Source: Acidimicrobiaceae bacterium (GTDB lineage: Bacteria > Actinomycetota > Acidimicrobiia > Acidimicrobiales > RAAP-2). Taken from it: a stretch of DNA of 48,862 nt. The position numbers were made by a program, and so were the translations under genes. The first letter of the stretch is position 1, and the number at the start of each line of letters is the position of its first letter. Below are positions 41,066 to 48,862 of this stretch, piece after piece. The notes under the pieces are model-generated. The model saw only the letters and a program-made list of their open reading frames with translations, had not been told where the DNA came from and made no database searches. The stretch covers positions 1 through 48,862 of the forward strand of contig PLON01000056.1 of the NCBI GenBank assembly GCA_003142095.1. The letters are read 5' to 3'.

Positions 41066-42295
41066 TTACTGCTCGACGTGGCGACGAATCTTCTCGATGC
41101 GGGCTTGAGAGTTGTTGGCGTCGGCACCGCGGTCGTCGAGCAAGGCCGCGCGGTCGGCCGCCGCTTCTTCTTCGGCGCCCGCGTCTTTGGCGAGCAGTCG
41201 CGCTTCGACTCCCTCGGCGATGATCTTCTTCGCCTCGTCGACCAGCGCTTCGACCATTTCATCTTCGGGTACCACGCGAATGATCTGACCTTGGATAAAA
41301 AGGTGACCGCGGTGCTTACCGGCGGCGATCCCGAGGTCGGCGTGACGCGCTTCACCCGGACCGTTCACGACGCATCCCATCACCGCAACTTGTAGTGGGA
41401 CGTTCAGCGCCTTCAGGGCCTCTTGGGCCTCGTTCGCTATTTTGATGACGTCGACTTCGGCGCGTCCACAACTCGGGCACGCGATGAGGTCGAGGCCCTT
41501 ACGTTCACGCAGTCCGAGCGACTCGAGGAGCGTGCGCCCGGCGCGCGCCTCTTCGACGGGGTCCGCCGTCAAGGAGTAGCGAAGGGTGTCGCCTATGCCC
41601 TCGGCGAGAAGAGTCGCAATTCCGGCCGTGCCCTTCAACAGTCCCCCGGGCAGCGGTCCCGCTTCGGTCACACCGAGGTGCAGCGGGTGGTCGAAGGTCT
41701 GTGAGGCGAGACGATACGCCGCAATCATGGTCGCGACCGACGAAGCCTTCACGGAGATTTTCACGTCATTGAAGTCCACTTCCTGGAAGTAGGCCAACTC
41801 GATTCGCGCCGACTCCACCAACGCTTCGGGCGTGGCCCCGCCGAATCGCTCGTAGATGTCGGGGTGCAGGGAGCCCGCGTTCACACCAATGCGAATGGGT
41901 ACGCCGCGATCTTTCGCCTCGCTCGCGACGAGCTTGATCTCTTCGGGCTTTCGTAGGTTGCCCGGGTTGAGGCGAAGTCCGTTGACACCGGCCTCCAGCG
42001 CGGCGAGGGCCATCTCGACGTGAAAGTGAATGTCCGCCACGATCGGCACGGGCGAGCGCGGCACGATTTGGGCGAGTCCCTCAGCCGCCGCCCGGTCGTT
42101 GCAGGTGCAACGCACGATGTCGGCGCCGTTCGCGGCGAGCGCGTAGATCTGTTGGAGAGTGCCTTCAACGTCGGCCGTCTTCGTCGTCGTCATTGACTGC
42201 ACGGAGATAGGCGCGTCGCCACCGACTTTCACCGACCCCACGGCGATCTGGCGGGTGACCCGACGGGGCGTTAACAAACTAGCGGTGACATCCAT
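41066..42295 (-). CDS. ispG: 4-hydroxy-3-methylbut-2-en-1-yl diphosphate synthase
   Basis: 409 residues. A TIM barrel (MTTTKTADVEGTLQQI..., VADIHFH, RLNPGN) is followed by a C-terminal 4Fe-4S domain with ACPSCGR and MGCVVNGPGEARHAD. It reduces MEcPP to HMBPP in the MEP isoprenoid pathway. A Glu/Ala-rich tail of about 35 residues is extra. Starts at ATG 42295, 42 bases after rseP. With dxr, two MEP-pathway genes lie within 4 kb. Confidence 0.97.
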   Translation of the reverse strand: MDVTASLLTPRRVTRQIAVGSVKVGGDAPISVQSMTTTKTADVEGTLQQIYALAANGADIVRCTCNDRAAAEGLAQIVPRSPVPIVADIHFHVEMALAALEAGVNGLRLNPGNLRKPEEIKLVASEAKDRGVPIRIGVNAGSLHPDIYERFGGATPEALVESARIELAYFQEVDFNDVKISVKASSVATMIAAYRLASQTFDHPLHLGVTEAGPLPGGLLKGTAGIATLLAEGIGDTLRYSLTADPVEEARAGRTLLESLGLRERKGLDLIACPSCGRAEVDVIKIANEAQEALKALNVPLQVAVMGCVVNGPGEARHADLGIAAGKHRGHLFIQGQIIRVVPEDEMVEALVDEAKKIIAEGVEARLLAKDAGAEEEAAADRAALLDDRGADANNSQARIEKIRRHVEQ

Positions 42296-42337
42296 TGCTC
42301 TAGTCTGCCGTGTTTGACGGCCGTGCGATACACCTCA

Positions 42338-43579
42338 TCAGAAGGGATTCGGGATCGGATGGGCGATGTCCAGGTACAAAGTGCAGGCAAACAGCACCAG
42401 TAGCACGCTCATAAAGGCGTAGACCACGGGCGCGAGTTTGTTGATGTCGGCCTGATAACGCACGCCGCGACGTGAACGGATCCGCTCATACGTGGCGATG
42501 GCTACGTATCCCCCGTCCAGGGGCAGCATCGGCAACATGTTCAAGACCCCCACGAAGATATTGACGGCCGCCAAAATCGTGATGAGGGGCAGCGCGCCGA
42601 CGTCGGCCCCTTGGACCGCGATGCGCACGACGCCCACGATGGAGTCAGGTCGTGAGTTCTGGTTCGCCGGGTTGGTGGCGGCCTTCGCCGACGCCACTTG
42701 GTGAAAGAGGCTCGCGAACTCGCCGGGCGAAAAGACGTGCACGATGGCGTGCGCCGCGTCAGCCACGTAACTGCCGACCTGAGTGAAGGACCGCGGAATC
42801 GCGGCGAGGGGCGACGTGTGCACCGTCAGGTCCCCCACCTCAATGCCGATGTAGCCGTGCGCCGGGAGGCGTTGTCCGTCTTCTTTGATCGTGCGTCCAT
42901 TCACCGGCGTCACGTGCAACGTGAGGTCACGCCCGTCGCGATCCACGACCATGGTGAGGTGCTTACCCGCCGAGCCGTGCAACCGATTGGTCAACTGATT
43001 GATGCTCGTGATCGTGGTGCCGTCGATGCTCACAATCTGGTCGCCCACGTGCAATCCCGCCAACTGCGCCGCGTTCTCTTTAAGCCCCTGCCACGGGGTA
43101 AAGGCCTGCACGCCCACGTGGGTCGACGACGGTGCTCCGATGAAGGTCAACGCGACCCAGGCGAGGGCGAGCGCCATGACCACGTGCATGAGCGATCCGG
43201 CCGAAGCGAACAGCACCTTCTTCGGATAGGACGCCTCGCGATAGGTACGGGCTTCGGTGCCGGGTTCAACGGGCGTGCCCCACGTCATCCCGGGAACCTT
43301 CACGTACCCGCCGAGCGGCAGGGCCCGTATGCCGTAGCGCGTTTCGCCGCGCGTCGTCGACCAGAGAATCGGACCAAAACCGACAAAGAAGTCGGTCACG
43401 AGTAGTCCGGCGCGCTTTGCGGTAATGAAGTGACCGAACTCGTGGCCCATCACCATGAGCAGAATGAGAAAGATCACGAGTGGCAGGGCCCACCCGACCA
43501 ACCAGGCGAGGAGCGCAACGAAGGCGATCACGCCGACGAACAACGCCAGGGGCGATTGGCGTAATGACGCGTGTTCCAT
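42338..43579 (-). CDS. rseP: Site-2 intramembrane metalloprotease (RseP/Rip1 family)
   Basis: 413 residues. The zinc motif HEFGH (46-50) is inside the first membrane region, a single PDZ domain (about 175-235) lies outside, and NMLPMLPLDGG near residue 350 is the second catalytic motif. About four helices in all. The family cleaves anti-sigma factors or other membrane proteins within the bilayer. It lies two bases after dxr. No sigma/anti-sigma pair is in the window, so the substrate is unknown. Confidence 0.94.
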   Translation of the reverse strand: MEHASLRQSPLALFVGVIAFVALLAWLVGWALPLVIFLILLMVMGHEFGHFITAKRAGLLVTDFFVGFGPILWSTTRGETRYGIRALPLGGYVKVPGMTWGTPVEPGTEARTYREASYPKKVLFASAGSLMHVVMALALAWVALTFIGAPSSTHVGVQAFTPWQGLKENAAQLAGLHVGDQIVSIDGTTITSINQLTNRLHGSAGKHLTMVVDRDGRDLTLHVTPVNGRTIKEDGQRLPAHGYIGIEVGDLTVHTSPLAAIPRSFTQVGSYVADAAHAIVHVFSPGEFASLFHQVASAKAATNPANQNSRPDSIVGVVRIAVQGADVGALPLITILAAVNIFVGVLNMLPMLPLDGGYVAIATYERIRSRRGVRYQADINKLAPVVYAFMSVLLVLFACTLYLDIAHPIPNPF

Positions 43580-43581
43580 GT

Positions 43582-44748
43582 CTACTTCTTGAGGCTAGCG
43601 CGCGCCCGTCGCCGTGCGACGTCGTCGTTCTCGTACAACGACGCCAACGAGTCGAGGTCTTGCGCTTCGTACTGATCCATCGTTGCCGCGACCACGGGAA
43701 CGATGTCACACCAGTTGATCTCGTCAGCGAGAAGTGCTTCGACCGCGATTTCGTTCGCCGCACTCAGCCACGCGGGTGCGGCACCCCCGAGACGCGCCGC
43801 CTCGTACGCGAGAGTTAGAGCCGGAAAAGCGTCGAGATCGGGTGCTTCAAACGTCAGAGTAAGCGGCGTTGAGAAATCGAGCCGGCCGTACCCGTGGTCG
43901 AGTCGGTCAGGCGCACCGAGGCAGTAGGCGATGGGCAGTCGCATGTCGGGCCGCGACAGTTGGGCAAGCACTGAGCCGTCCACGTACTCAACCATCGAGT
44001 GCACGATCGACTGAGGGTGCACGACGACTTCCACGCGATCGACGTCGATGCCAAACAGCGCGGTCGCTTCGAGTACTTCGAGACCCTTATTCATGAGCGT
44101 CGACGAGTCGATGGTGATCTTCGCACCCATCGACCACGTCGGGTGATGCAGAGCGTCGTCTTTCGTGGCGCCTTTCAACTGTTCGACGGTCCACCCGCGA
44201 AATGGTCCGCCCGACGCCGTCAGCAACACTCGACGCACGTCGGGATACCCCGGGCGCCGTGGGGCACTGGCGAGGCACTGGTGAATGGCGCAGTGCTCCG
44301 AATCGATCGGCAGTAACTGCGCGCCCGGCGTTGCGCGCACCTTCGCGACTAATGGGGCCGCCGCGATCAACGACTCCTTGTTCGCGAGCGCCAGTCGTTT
44401 GCCGGCGGCGAGCGCGCCCAGGGTGACGGGCAGTCCCGCAAATCCCATGACCGCGTTGACAACGATGTCCGCCTCGCGCGCGAGCTCTTCTAGTCCTTCA
44501 TCACCGACAACGATGGTGACATCGCTCGAGAGAAGGTCGGCCAAAGTCGCGCGGTGCGTTTCGCTCTTCACCGCAACGCGCTTCACGTCGAACTCGCGCG
44601 CGATCGCCGCGAGTTCACTGAGGTGTTCGCCCCCGGCGAGGGAGACGAGTTCAAAACGTTCGAGTTCGCTACGCAACACGTCGAGCGTTTGTACGCCAAT
44701 CGAACCCGTCGCACCGAGCAACGCCACGCTTTGGCGCGATTGCGACAT
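43582..44748 (-). CDS. dxr: 1-deoxy-D-xylulose 5-phosphate reductoisomerase
   Basis: 388 residues. The NADPH motif GATGSIGVQTLDV (about 12-24), NKESLIAA, PIDSEHCAIHQCL with metal/active-site Asp and Glu, LTASGGPFRGW and WSMGAKITIDSSTLMNKGLE are diagnostic. First committed step of the MEP pathway. Two-base gaps to cdsA and rseP indicate a tight operon. Confidence 0.97.
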   Translation of the reverse strand: MSQSRQSVALLGATGSIGVQTLDVLRSELERFELVSLAGGEHLSELAAIAREFDVKRVAVKSETHRATLADLLSSDVTIVVGDEGLEELAREADIVVNAVMGFAGLPVTLGALAAGKRLALANKESLIAAAPLVAKVRATPGAQLLPIDSEHCAIHQCLASAPRRPGYPDVRRVLLTASGGPFRGWTVEQLKGATKDDALHHPTWSMGAKITIDSSTLMNKGLEVLEATALFGIDVDRVEVVVHPQSIVHSMVEYVDGSVLAQLSRPDMRLPIAYCLGAPDRLDHGYGRLDFSTPLTLTFEAPDLDAFPALTLAYEAARLGGAAPAWLSAANEIAVEALLADEINWCDIVPVVAATMDQYEAQDLDSLASLYENDDVARRRARASLKK

Positions 44749-44750
44749 CG

Positions 44751-46052
44751 TTAACTCAGCTTGATGACGTGCAAGAGGTAGTACATCGTGGGCAGAGCGA
44801 ACAACAACCCGTCAACGCGATCGAGCAATCCCCCGTGCCCGGGCAAGAGCCGACCAAGATCCTTCAGTCCCAGCGTGCGCTTCACCATCGACTCAAAGAG
44901 GTCGCCAAGCGGCACCACAATCGAGAGCGCGACCGCCGCTTCGAGACCGTGAGTGATCGTCCAGGGACTCACGCGCGGCAATAGCACCGCACCCGCGACA
45001 AGAGTGATAATCGTGCCGCCAATGGTGCCTTCGATGGTCTTGTTCGGCGACAGCGCCGCATTGAGTGGACGACGGCCCACCCAACGTCCAATGAAGAGCG
45101 CGCCGACGTCGTTACAGACCGTCAGCGCCAACGCGCCAAAGACGAACGCCATGCCGTTGCGATTCGGGTAGGTGTGCGGCGCAAGCATCAAAATGCCGTA
45201 CGCGCCGAGCACTCCGACCCACGCGTACACGAAGATCGTCGCCCCGAGTCCGTCGAGAACGTCAATCTTTTGCGGCGCACTCATGTACCAGATGAATCCG
45301 AAGATGACCAAGAGCACCGTCACCGCACCCACAACAACCAGACCCTTGTTGTAGACCGCGATGCCCAGTGTCAATACGGCAACGATGCCAAGAATCGTCG
45401 CCGGATGTGCGCCCACCGTGCGAAAGCCCGCGAACGCTTCGGCCGCGGCGAAGGCCAGGGCCACGAGAATCAGAACGGTCACCGCAAGGGGACCCGCAAA
45501 AAATACACCGAAGACAACGATCGCGAGCAGGATGCCGGTCATGGTCGCGAGTGAGACGTTGCTCGAACTCCGTCGCACCGCGCGACCGGCGAGAGGGTTC
45601 GCCGACACGCGGTGGCGGGTGCGCTGCGAGCGCAGTGGCGCCGGGCGCGGTGCCTCGACGGCGGGCTCGTCTTCCTCGACGAGCGTGTCGTCGGAGAGGT
45701 TGAACTCCCAGGGCCGGGCGTCGTCGACTTTCTCTTCGCCCGCCAAGATCGACGCGTCGAATTGGCCTTCGTGCGCTACCCAGTCGGCCTCGCCTTCCCG
45801 CCAGGCGGGCGCGGGCACGGCCGCCCACGGATCGTCATTCATCGCGGTTTCGCGCGCTACGACGATGGGTACTTGACCGGTCGGAGCATCCGTCCAATGC
45901 GGCAACAAAGTGGCGGGATCGATCGTTGGCGGTTCGTCAACAAGTTCGGACGCAACATCGGCGCCGGTGACGGTGACGCGAGGGTCGCTCGAACTGGCCA
46001 CCGGAAACTGGCCGGTCGGCTCGTCGTCGGAGAGGCCGTCGTCAGACTTCAA
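44751..46052 (-). CDS. cdsA: Phosphatidate cytidylyltransferase with long N-terminal extension
   Basis: 433 residues. The catalytic membrane part (about 165-433, seven to eight helices) ends with the CDS signature SMVKRTLGLKDLGRLLPGHGGLLDRVD. It makes CDP-diacylglycerol for phospholipids. Residues 1-165 form a hydrophilic acidic extension with PTGQFPV and PTGQVPI units, DPWAAVPAPAW and an Arg/Ser-rich end; this is not part of the usual enzyme. I chose the TTG at 46052, which overlaps frr by 11 bases with AGGA five bases upstream; the frame is open a little further. Confidence 0.93.
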   Translation of the reverse strand: MKSDDGLSDDEPTGQFPVASSSDPRVTVTGADVASELVDEPPTIDPATLLPHWTDAPTGQVPIVVARETAMNDDPWAAVPAPAWREGEADWVAHEGQFDASILAGEEKVDDARPWEFNLSDDTLVEEDEPAVEAPRPAPLRSQRTRHRVSANPLAGRAVRRSSSNVSLATMTGILLAIVVFGVFFAGPLAVTVLILVALAFAAAEAFAGFRTVGAHPATILGIVAVLTLGIAVYNKGLVVVGAVTVLLVIFGFIWYMSAPQKIDVLDGLGATIFVYAWVGVLGAYGILMLAPHTYPNRNGMAFVFGALALTVCNDVGALFIGRWVGRRPLNAALSPNKTIEGTIGGTIITLVAGAVLLPRVSPWTITHGLEAAVALSIVVPLGDLFESMVKRTLGLKDLGRLLPGHGGLLDRVDGLLFALPTMYYLLHVIKLS

Positions 46053-46611
46053 GAAGTTCCTGCTCTTTGTGCGCGAGCATCGCGTCAACGACGGCGACCT
46101 CGTCCTGGGTCATCTTGTCGAGAATCTTTTCGAGTCGCTCAATCTCGTCACTCGAAAGACCCTCTTCTTTTTCGAGGTTCTCTAACTCTTGACGAGCGTG
46201 ACGACGCACCCCGCGCAGCGCCACTCGACCTTCTTCCGCTTTGTTCTTCACCATCTTCACGAAGGCCTTTCGTCGCTCTTCAGTGAGCGCCGGAAAACCG
46301 AGACGAATTACTTGCCCATCGTTGGACGGCGTCAATCCGAGATCGGCGTTACCGATCGCCTTTTCAATCGCCGCGATCGACTGCTTGTCGAAGGGCGACA
46401 CCACGAGGAGGCGTGGTTCGGGCACCGAGAAGTTAGCGAGTTGCTTGAGCGGTGTCTCGGTGCCGTAGTAGTCGATCAGAAGTCCTTCAATCAACGTGGA
46501 CGACGCCCGGCCCGTACGGACCGCGCCGAACTCACTCTTCACGTGCTCAATCGCGCGCAACATTTTCTCGCGTGTGTCTTCCATCAAGAGATCGATGAGT
46601 TCGTTTTCCAT
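46042..46611 (-). CDS. frr: Ribosome recycling factor
   Basis: 189 residues (E. coli 185). Features: VRTGRASSTLIEGLLIDYYGTETPLKQLANFSVPEPRLL and LTEERRKAFVKMVKNKAEEGRVALRGVRRHA. With EF-G it splits post-termination ribosomes. Its ATG shares one base with the pyrH TAA (TAATG), giving coupled translation. Confidence 0.98.
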   Translation of the reverse strand: MENELIDLLMEDTREKMLRAIEHVKSEFGAVRTGRASSTLIEGLLIDYYGTETPLKQLANFSVPEPRLLVVSPFDKQSIAAIEKAIGNADLGLTPSNDGQVIRLGFPALTEERRKAFVKMVKNKAEEGRVALRGVRRHARQELENLEKEEGLSSDEIERLEKILDKMTQDEVAVVDAMLAHKEQELLEV

Positions 46612-47321
46612 TACTTCACCAGCGTACCGACGGGCTGACCGTCGAGGGCGCGACCTAAATTACCGTCGGCCATCAGGTCAAACACTCGAATCGGCAGACG
46701 ATTGTCCTTGCAGAACGTGATGGCTGTCATATCCATCGCCCGCAGGTCTCGCGCAATCACCTCGTCAAAGGAGATTTCATCGAACTTGACGGCGTCAGCG
46801 TTGATGCGCGGGTCCTCGGAGTAAACGCCATCAACCCCGCCGTGAGTACCCTTCAGCACAATTTCGGCTTCGATCTCCGCGGCACGCTGGGCGGCCGCGG
46901 TGTCGGTCGTGAAATAAGGGTTGCCCATGCCCGCCGCAAAGATAACGACGCGGCCCTTTTCCAAGTGGCGCACGGCGCGACGTCGAATATAGGGCTCGGC
47001 GACCTGATCCATGTTGACGGCCGACATCGCGCGCGTGGGCCGCCCGTGATTCTCGATGGCGTCTTGCAAGGCCAGTGCGTTGATGACCGTGCCCAACATG
47101 CCCATGAGGTCCGAGTTTGCGCGGTTCATGCCCGCCATGGCTCCGGTCGCGCCGCGCCAGATGTTCCCGCCACCGACGACGACCGCGAGTTCGAGATCAC
47201 CGCGTTCCATCGCGGTCGAGATCTCAATGGCGAGAAAGTCCACCGTTGACGCATCGATTGTTTCGTCGCTCGCGGCAGAAGCCAGCGCTTCGCCCGAGAG
47301 TTTTAAGACCACACGACGCAC
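46611..47321 (-). CDS. pyrH: UMP kinase
   Basis: 236 residues, amino-acid kinase fold: RVVLKLSGEAL, VVVGGGNIWRG, IFAAGMGNPYFTTDTAAA and LKGTHGGVDGVYSEDPR. It phosphorylates UMP to UDP. GTG 47321 is the only start available after an in-frame stop. It lies between tsf and frr, the universal order. Confidence 0.97.
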   Translation of the reverse strand: MRRVVLKLSGEALASAASDETIDASTVDFLAIEISTAMERGDLELAVVVGGGNIWRGATGAMAGMNRANSDLMGMLGTVINALALQDAIENHGRPTRAMSAVNMDQVAEPYIRRRAVRHLEKGRVVIFAAGMGNPYFTTDTAAAQRAAEIEAEIVLKGTHGGVDGVYSEDPRINADAVKFDEISFDEVIARDLRAMDMTAITFCKDNRLPIRVFDLMADGNLGRALDGQPVGTLVK

Positions 47322-47330
47322 GACGATGTC

Positions 47331-48122
47331 CTATCCCCCGATGACTACTTGAGCGTACGCGCTGATTGTCGCACCCTTCAAGAACTGCGCCACCGTTTCT
47401 TTTTCGTCCTTCACGTACGGCTGGTCTAAGAGAACACGCTCCTTGAACCAGCCATTCAGTCGACCTTCAATAATCTTGGGAAGTGCCGCTTCGGGCTTTC
47501 CCTCGTTGCGCGTGATCTCCTCGACGGTCTTACGCTCCGCGTCAATTTCGCCCTGGGGGACATCCTCGCGCGCCAGATAAAGCGGCTTCGCGAAGGCAAT
47601 GTGCAGGCAGATCTCTTTGGCCACTTCTTCGCTAGCGCCCTTTATGACGACCGCAACGGCGTTGACCCCGCGGCCCGCCTGGTTGTGTATGTAAGTCTCG
47701 ACGACCTCATCGGGACCGGCTTCCAGTCGGTAGACGCGGCCGATGGAGATGTTCTCCTTCAAGGTGGTGAGCATCGTTTCGATGTTCTCTTTGAAATGCA
47801 CGATGGACTCTTCGCCCTCAGCGACGACGCGCGCGGCGATCTCGTCGGCCAGGGTGACGAACTCTTCAGACTTCGCGACGAAGTCGGTCTCGCTGCGCAG
47901 TTCGACGATGGCGGCGACGTTGCCATCACGCACGACCGCAACGGCCCCTTCACTGGCTTCGCGGTGAGCGCGCTTGGCGGCCGAGGCGAGGCCCTGAACG
48001 CGCAGCCACTGCACGGAGGCTTCCATATCGCCGTTGTTGGCCTCGAGGGCGCGCTTCGCGTCCATCATGCCCACGCCCGTGGCTTGGCGCAGATTCTGTA
48101 CGTCTTTCGCGGTGATTGTCAC
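47331..48122 (-). CDS. tsf: Elongation factor Ts
   Basis: 263 residues. The UBA-like N-terminus MTITAKDVQNLRQATGVGMMDAKRALEANNGDMEASVQWLR and the TDFVAKSEEF motif identify it. It exchanges GDP for GTP on EF-Tu. The GTG start has GAGGAG about eight bases upstream. It lies 29 bases after rpsB. Confidence 0.98.
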   Translation of the reverse strand: MTITAKDVQNLRQATGVGMMDAKRALEANNGDMEASVQWLRVQGLASAAKRAHREASEGAVAVVRDGNVAAIVELRSETDFVAKSEEFVTLADEIAARVVAEGEESIVHFKENIETMLTTLKENISIGRVYRLEAGPDEVVETYIHNQAGRGVNAVAVVIKGASEEVAKEICLHIAFAKPLYLAREDVPQGEIDAERKTVEEITRNEGKPEAALPKIIEGRLNGWFKERVLLDQPYVKDEKETVAQFLKGATISAYAQVVIGG

Positions 48123-48151
48123 CTTGGGTTCTCCTCTTGAGTAAGTGTGTA

Positions 48152-48862
48152 TTACGCGCCGACGGCGGTGGCCGTCGGAGTCGCCGTCACCGCGGGGCGG
48201 TTCTGGCGGATGAAACGTCCTTCGGTCACCGCATCGGCGATCAAACGACAGAGCAGTGCGCCGGCACGAATGGCGTCATCGTTGCCCGGGATGACGTAGT
48301 CAATGACGTCGGGGTCACAGTTCGTGTCCACGACCGCCACGACCGGCAGGCCGAGCTTGCGCGCTTCGGTGACGGCGATGTGCTCTTTCTTCGTGTCGAT
48401 CACGAAGATGGCGTCGGGCACGCGGTCGAGGTTCGCAATACCACTCAAGTTACGGTCCAGCTTCTCGAGCTCGCGGCTGTGGCGCAGCGCTTCGCGCTTG
48501 GGCATGTTGTTGAAGTCTCCGGCGCGCTCCATGGCGCGCAGTTCGATGAGGCGCTTCACGCGACCGGCGACGGTCGTAAAGTTCGTCAACATCCCGCCCA
48601 ACCAGCGCTGATTCACGAACGGCATGCCGCAGGCCTTCGCGTAGTCCTCGATGGGACCTTGGGTCTGCTTCTTCGTGCCGACGAAGAGGATCACTCCGCC
48701 CTCGGCGACGAGGTCGCGCACGTAGGCGTAACTCGATTCGATGCCGGCGAGGGTCTTACGCAGGTCGATCAGGTAGATGCCGTTTCGTTCGCCCAAGATG
48801 AAACGACGCATTTTGGGGTTCCAACGACGGGTCTGGTGCCCGAAGTGCACGCCCGAGTCCAA
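48152..48862 (-). CDS. rpsB: Ribosomal protein S2 (partial, 5' end outside window)
   Basis: The visible 236 residues begin at [18 protein letters not shown], normally about ten residues from the start, so only the first few codons are missing. [29 protein letters not shown] and [12 protein letters not shown]-like [12 protein letters not shown] blocks follow. An Ala/Thr/Val-rich tail closes it. First gene of the rpsB-tsf-pyrH-frr operon. Confidence 0.97.
   Translation of the reverse strand: MDSGVHFGHQTRRWNPKMRRFILGERNGIYLIDLRKTLAGIESSYAYVRDLVAEGGVILFVGTKKQTQGPIEDYAKACGMPFVNQRWLGGMLTNFTTVAGRVKRLIELRAMERAGDFNNMPKREALRHSRELEKLDRNLSGIANLDRVPDAIFVIDTKKEHIAVTEARKLGLPVVAVVDTNCDPDVIDYVIPGNDDAIRAGALLCRLIADAVTEGRFIRQNRPAVTATPTATAVGA

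Overview
The window is a high-GC bacterial chromosome segment, almost certainly from an actinobacterium. Evidence: the conserved order rpsB-tsf-pyrH-frr-cdsA-dxr-rseP-ispG-proS / rimP-nusA-ylxR-infB-rbfA-truB-ribF-rpsO-pnp / dapB-dapA-rnj / ftsK / miaB-miaA-dapF-hflX / lexA-nrdR; palindromic CGAAC-N4-GTTCG LexA boxes; many GTG starts; and frequent 4-base GTGA gene overlaps. An archaeal-type ProRS, a proteobacterial-type DapD and the absence of recA/recX/pgsA at the expected place suggest a deep branch. The class Acidimicrobiia is my best guess, but this is inference. Nearly everything is housekeeping sequence on the minus strand.

Left end (1-1133): a lower-GC stretch with a partial secreted fibronectin type III protein, a 344-base gap, tRNA-Cys(GCA) and a 53-residue membrane protein. 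The composition changes at the tRNA, as at an island edge. Next (1205-2239, plus strand) is an L,D-transpeptidase that abuts dinB stop-to-stop.

SOS block (2240-8125): a minus-strand operon of a LysM division-inhibitor-like membrane protein, nrdR, a PIG-L deacetylase and dinB starts from a promoter holding two LexA boxes. lexA reads the other way from its own two-box promoter. Between them sits a MoxR-type AAA+ ATPase translationally coupled to a protein combining an HExxH zincin-like region with a VWA domain. This pair, enclosed by LexA operators, is the least conventional system in the window.

Diaminopimelate and cell-wall block (8145-20809, minus): ftsK, a D,D-carboxypeptidase, thrB, an RhtA-like exporter, miaB, miaA, dapF, hflX, dapC, dapD and dapE, mostly with tiny gaps or overlaps. 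With dapA and dapB (25137-26842), the window holds the whole succinylase route from aspartate semialdehyde to meso-DAP.

Plus-strand insert (21015-23485): a FUSC-family membrane protein and a siderophore-interacting flavoprotein lie between ftsK and rnj. The second gene abuts rnj stop-to-stop.

RNA metabolism and translation block (23486-48862, minus): rnj-dapA-dapB behind a large YfhO-like membrane protein; pnp with a clear terminator; rpsO; ribF; truB; rbfA; infB; ylxR (apparently with an AUA start); nusA; rimP. A promoter and a leader hairpin that looks like an attenuator precede rimP. Upstream are proS, ispG, rseP, dxr, cdsA, frr, pyrH, tsf and rpsB (cut by the right edge), linking translation factors with isoprenoid (MEP) and phospholipid synthesis.
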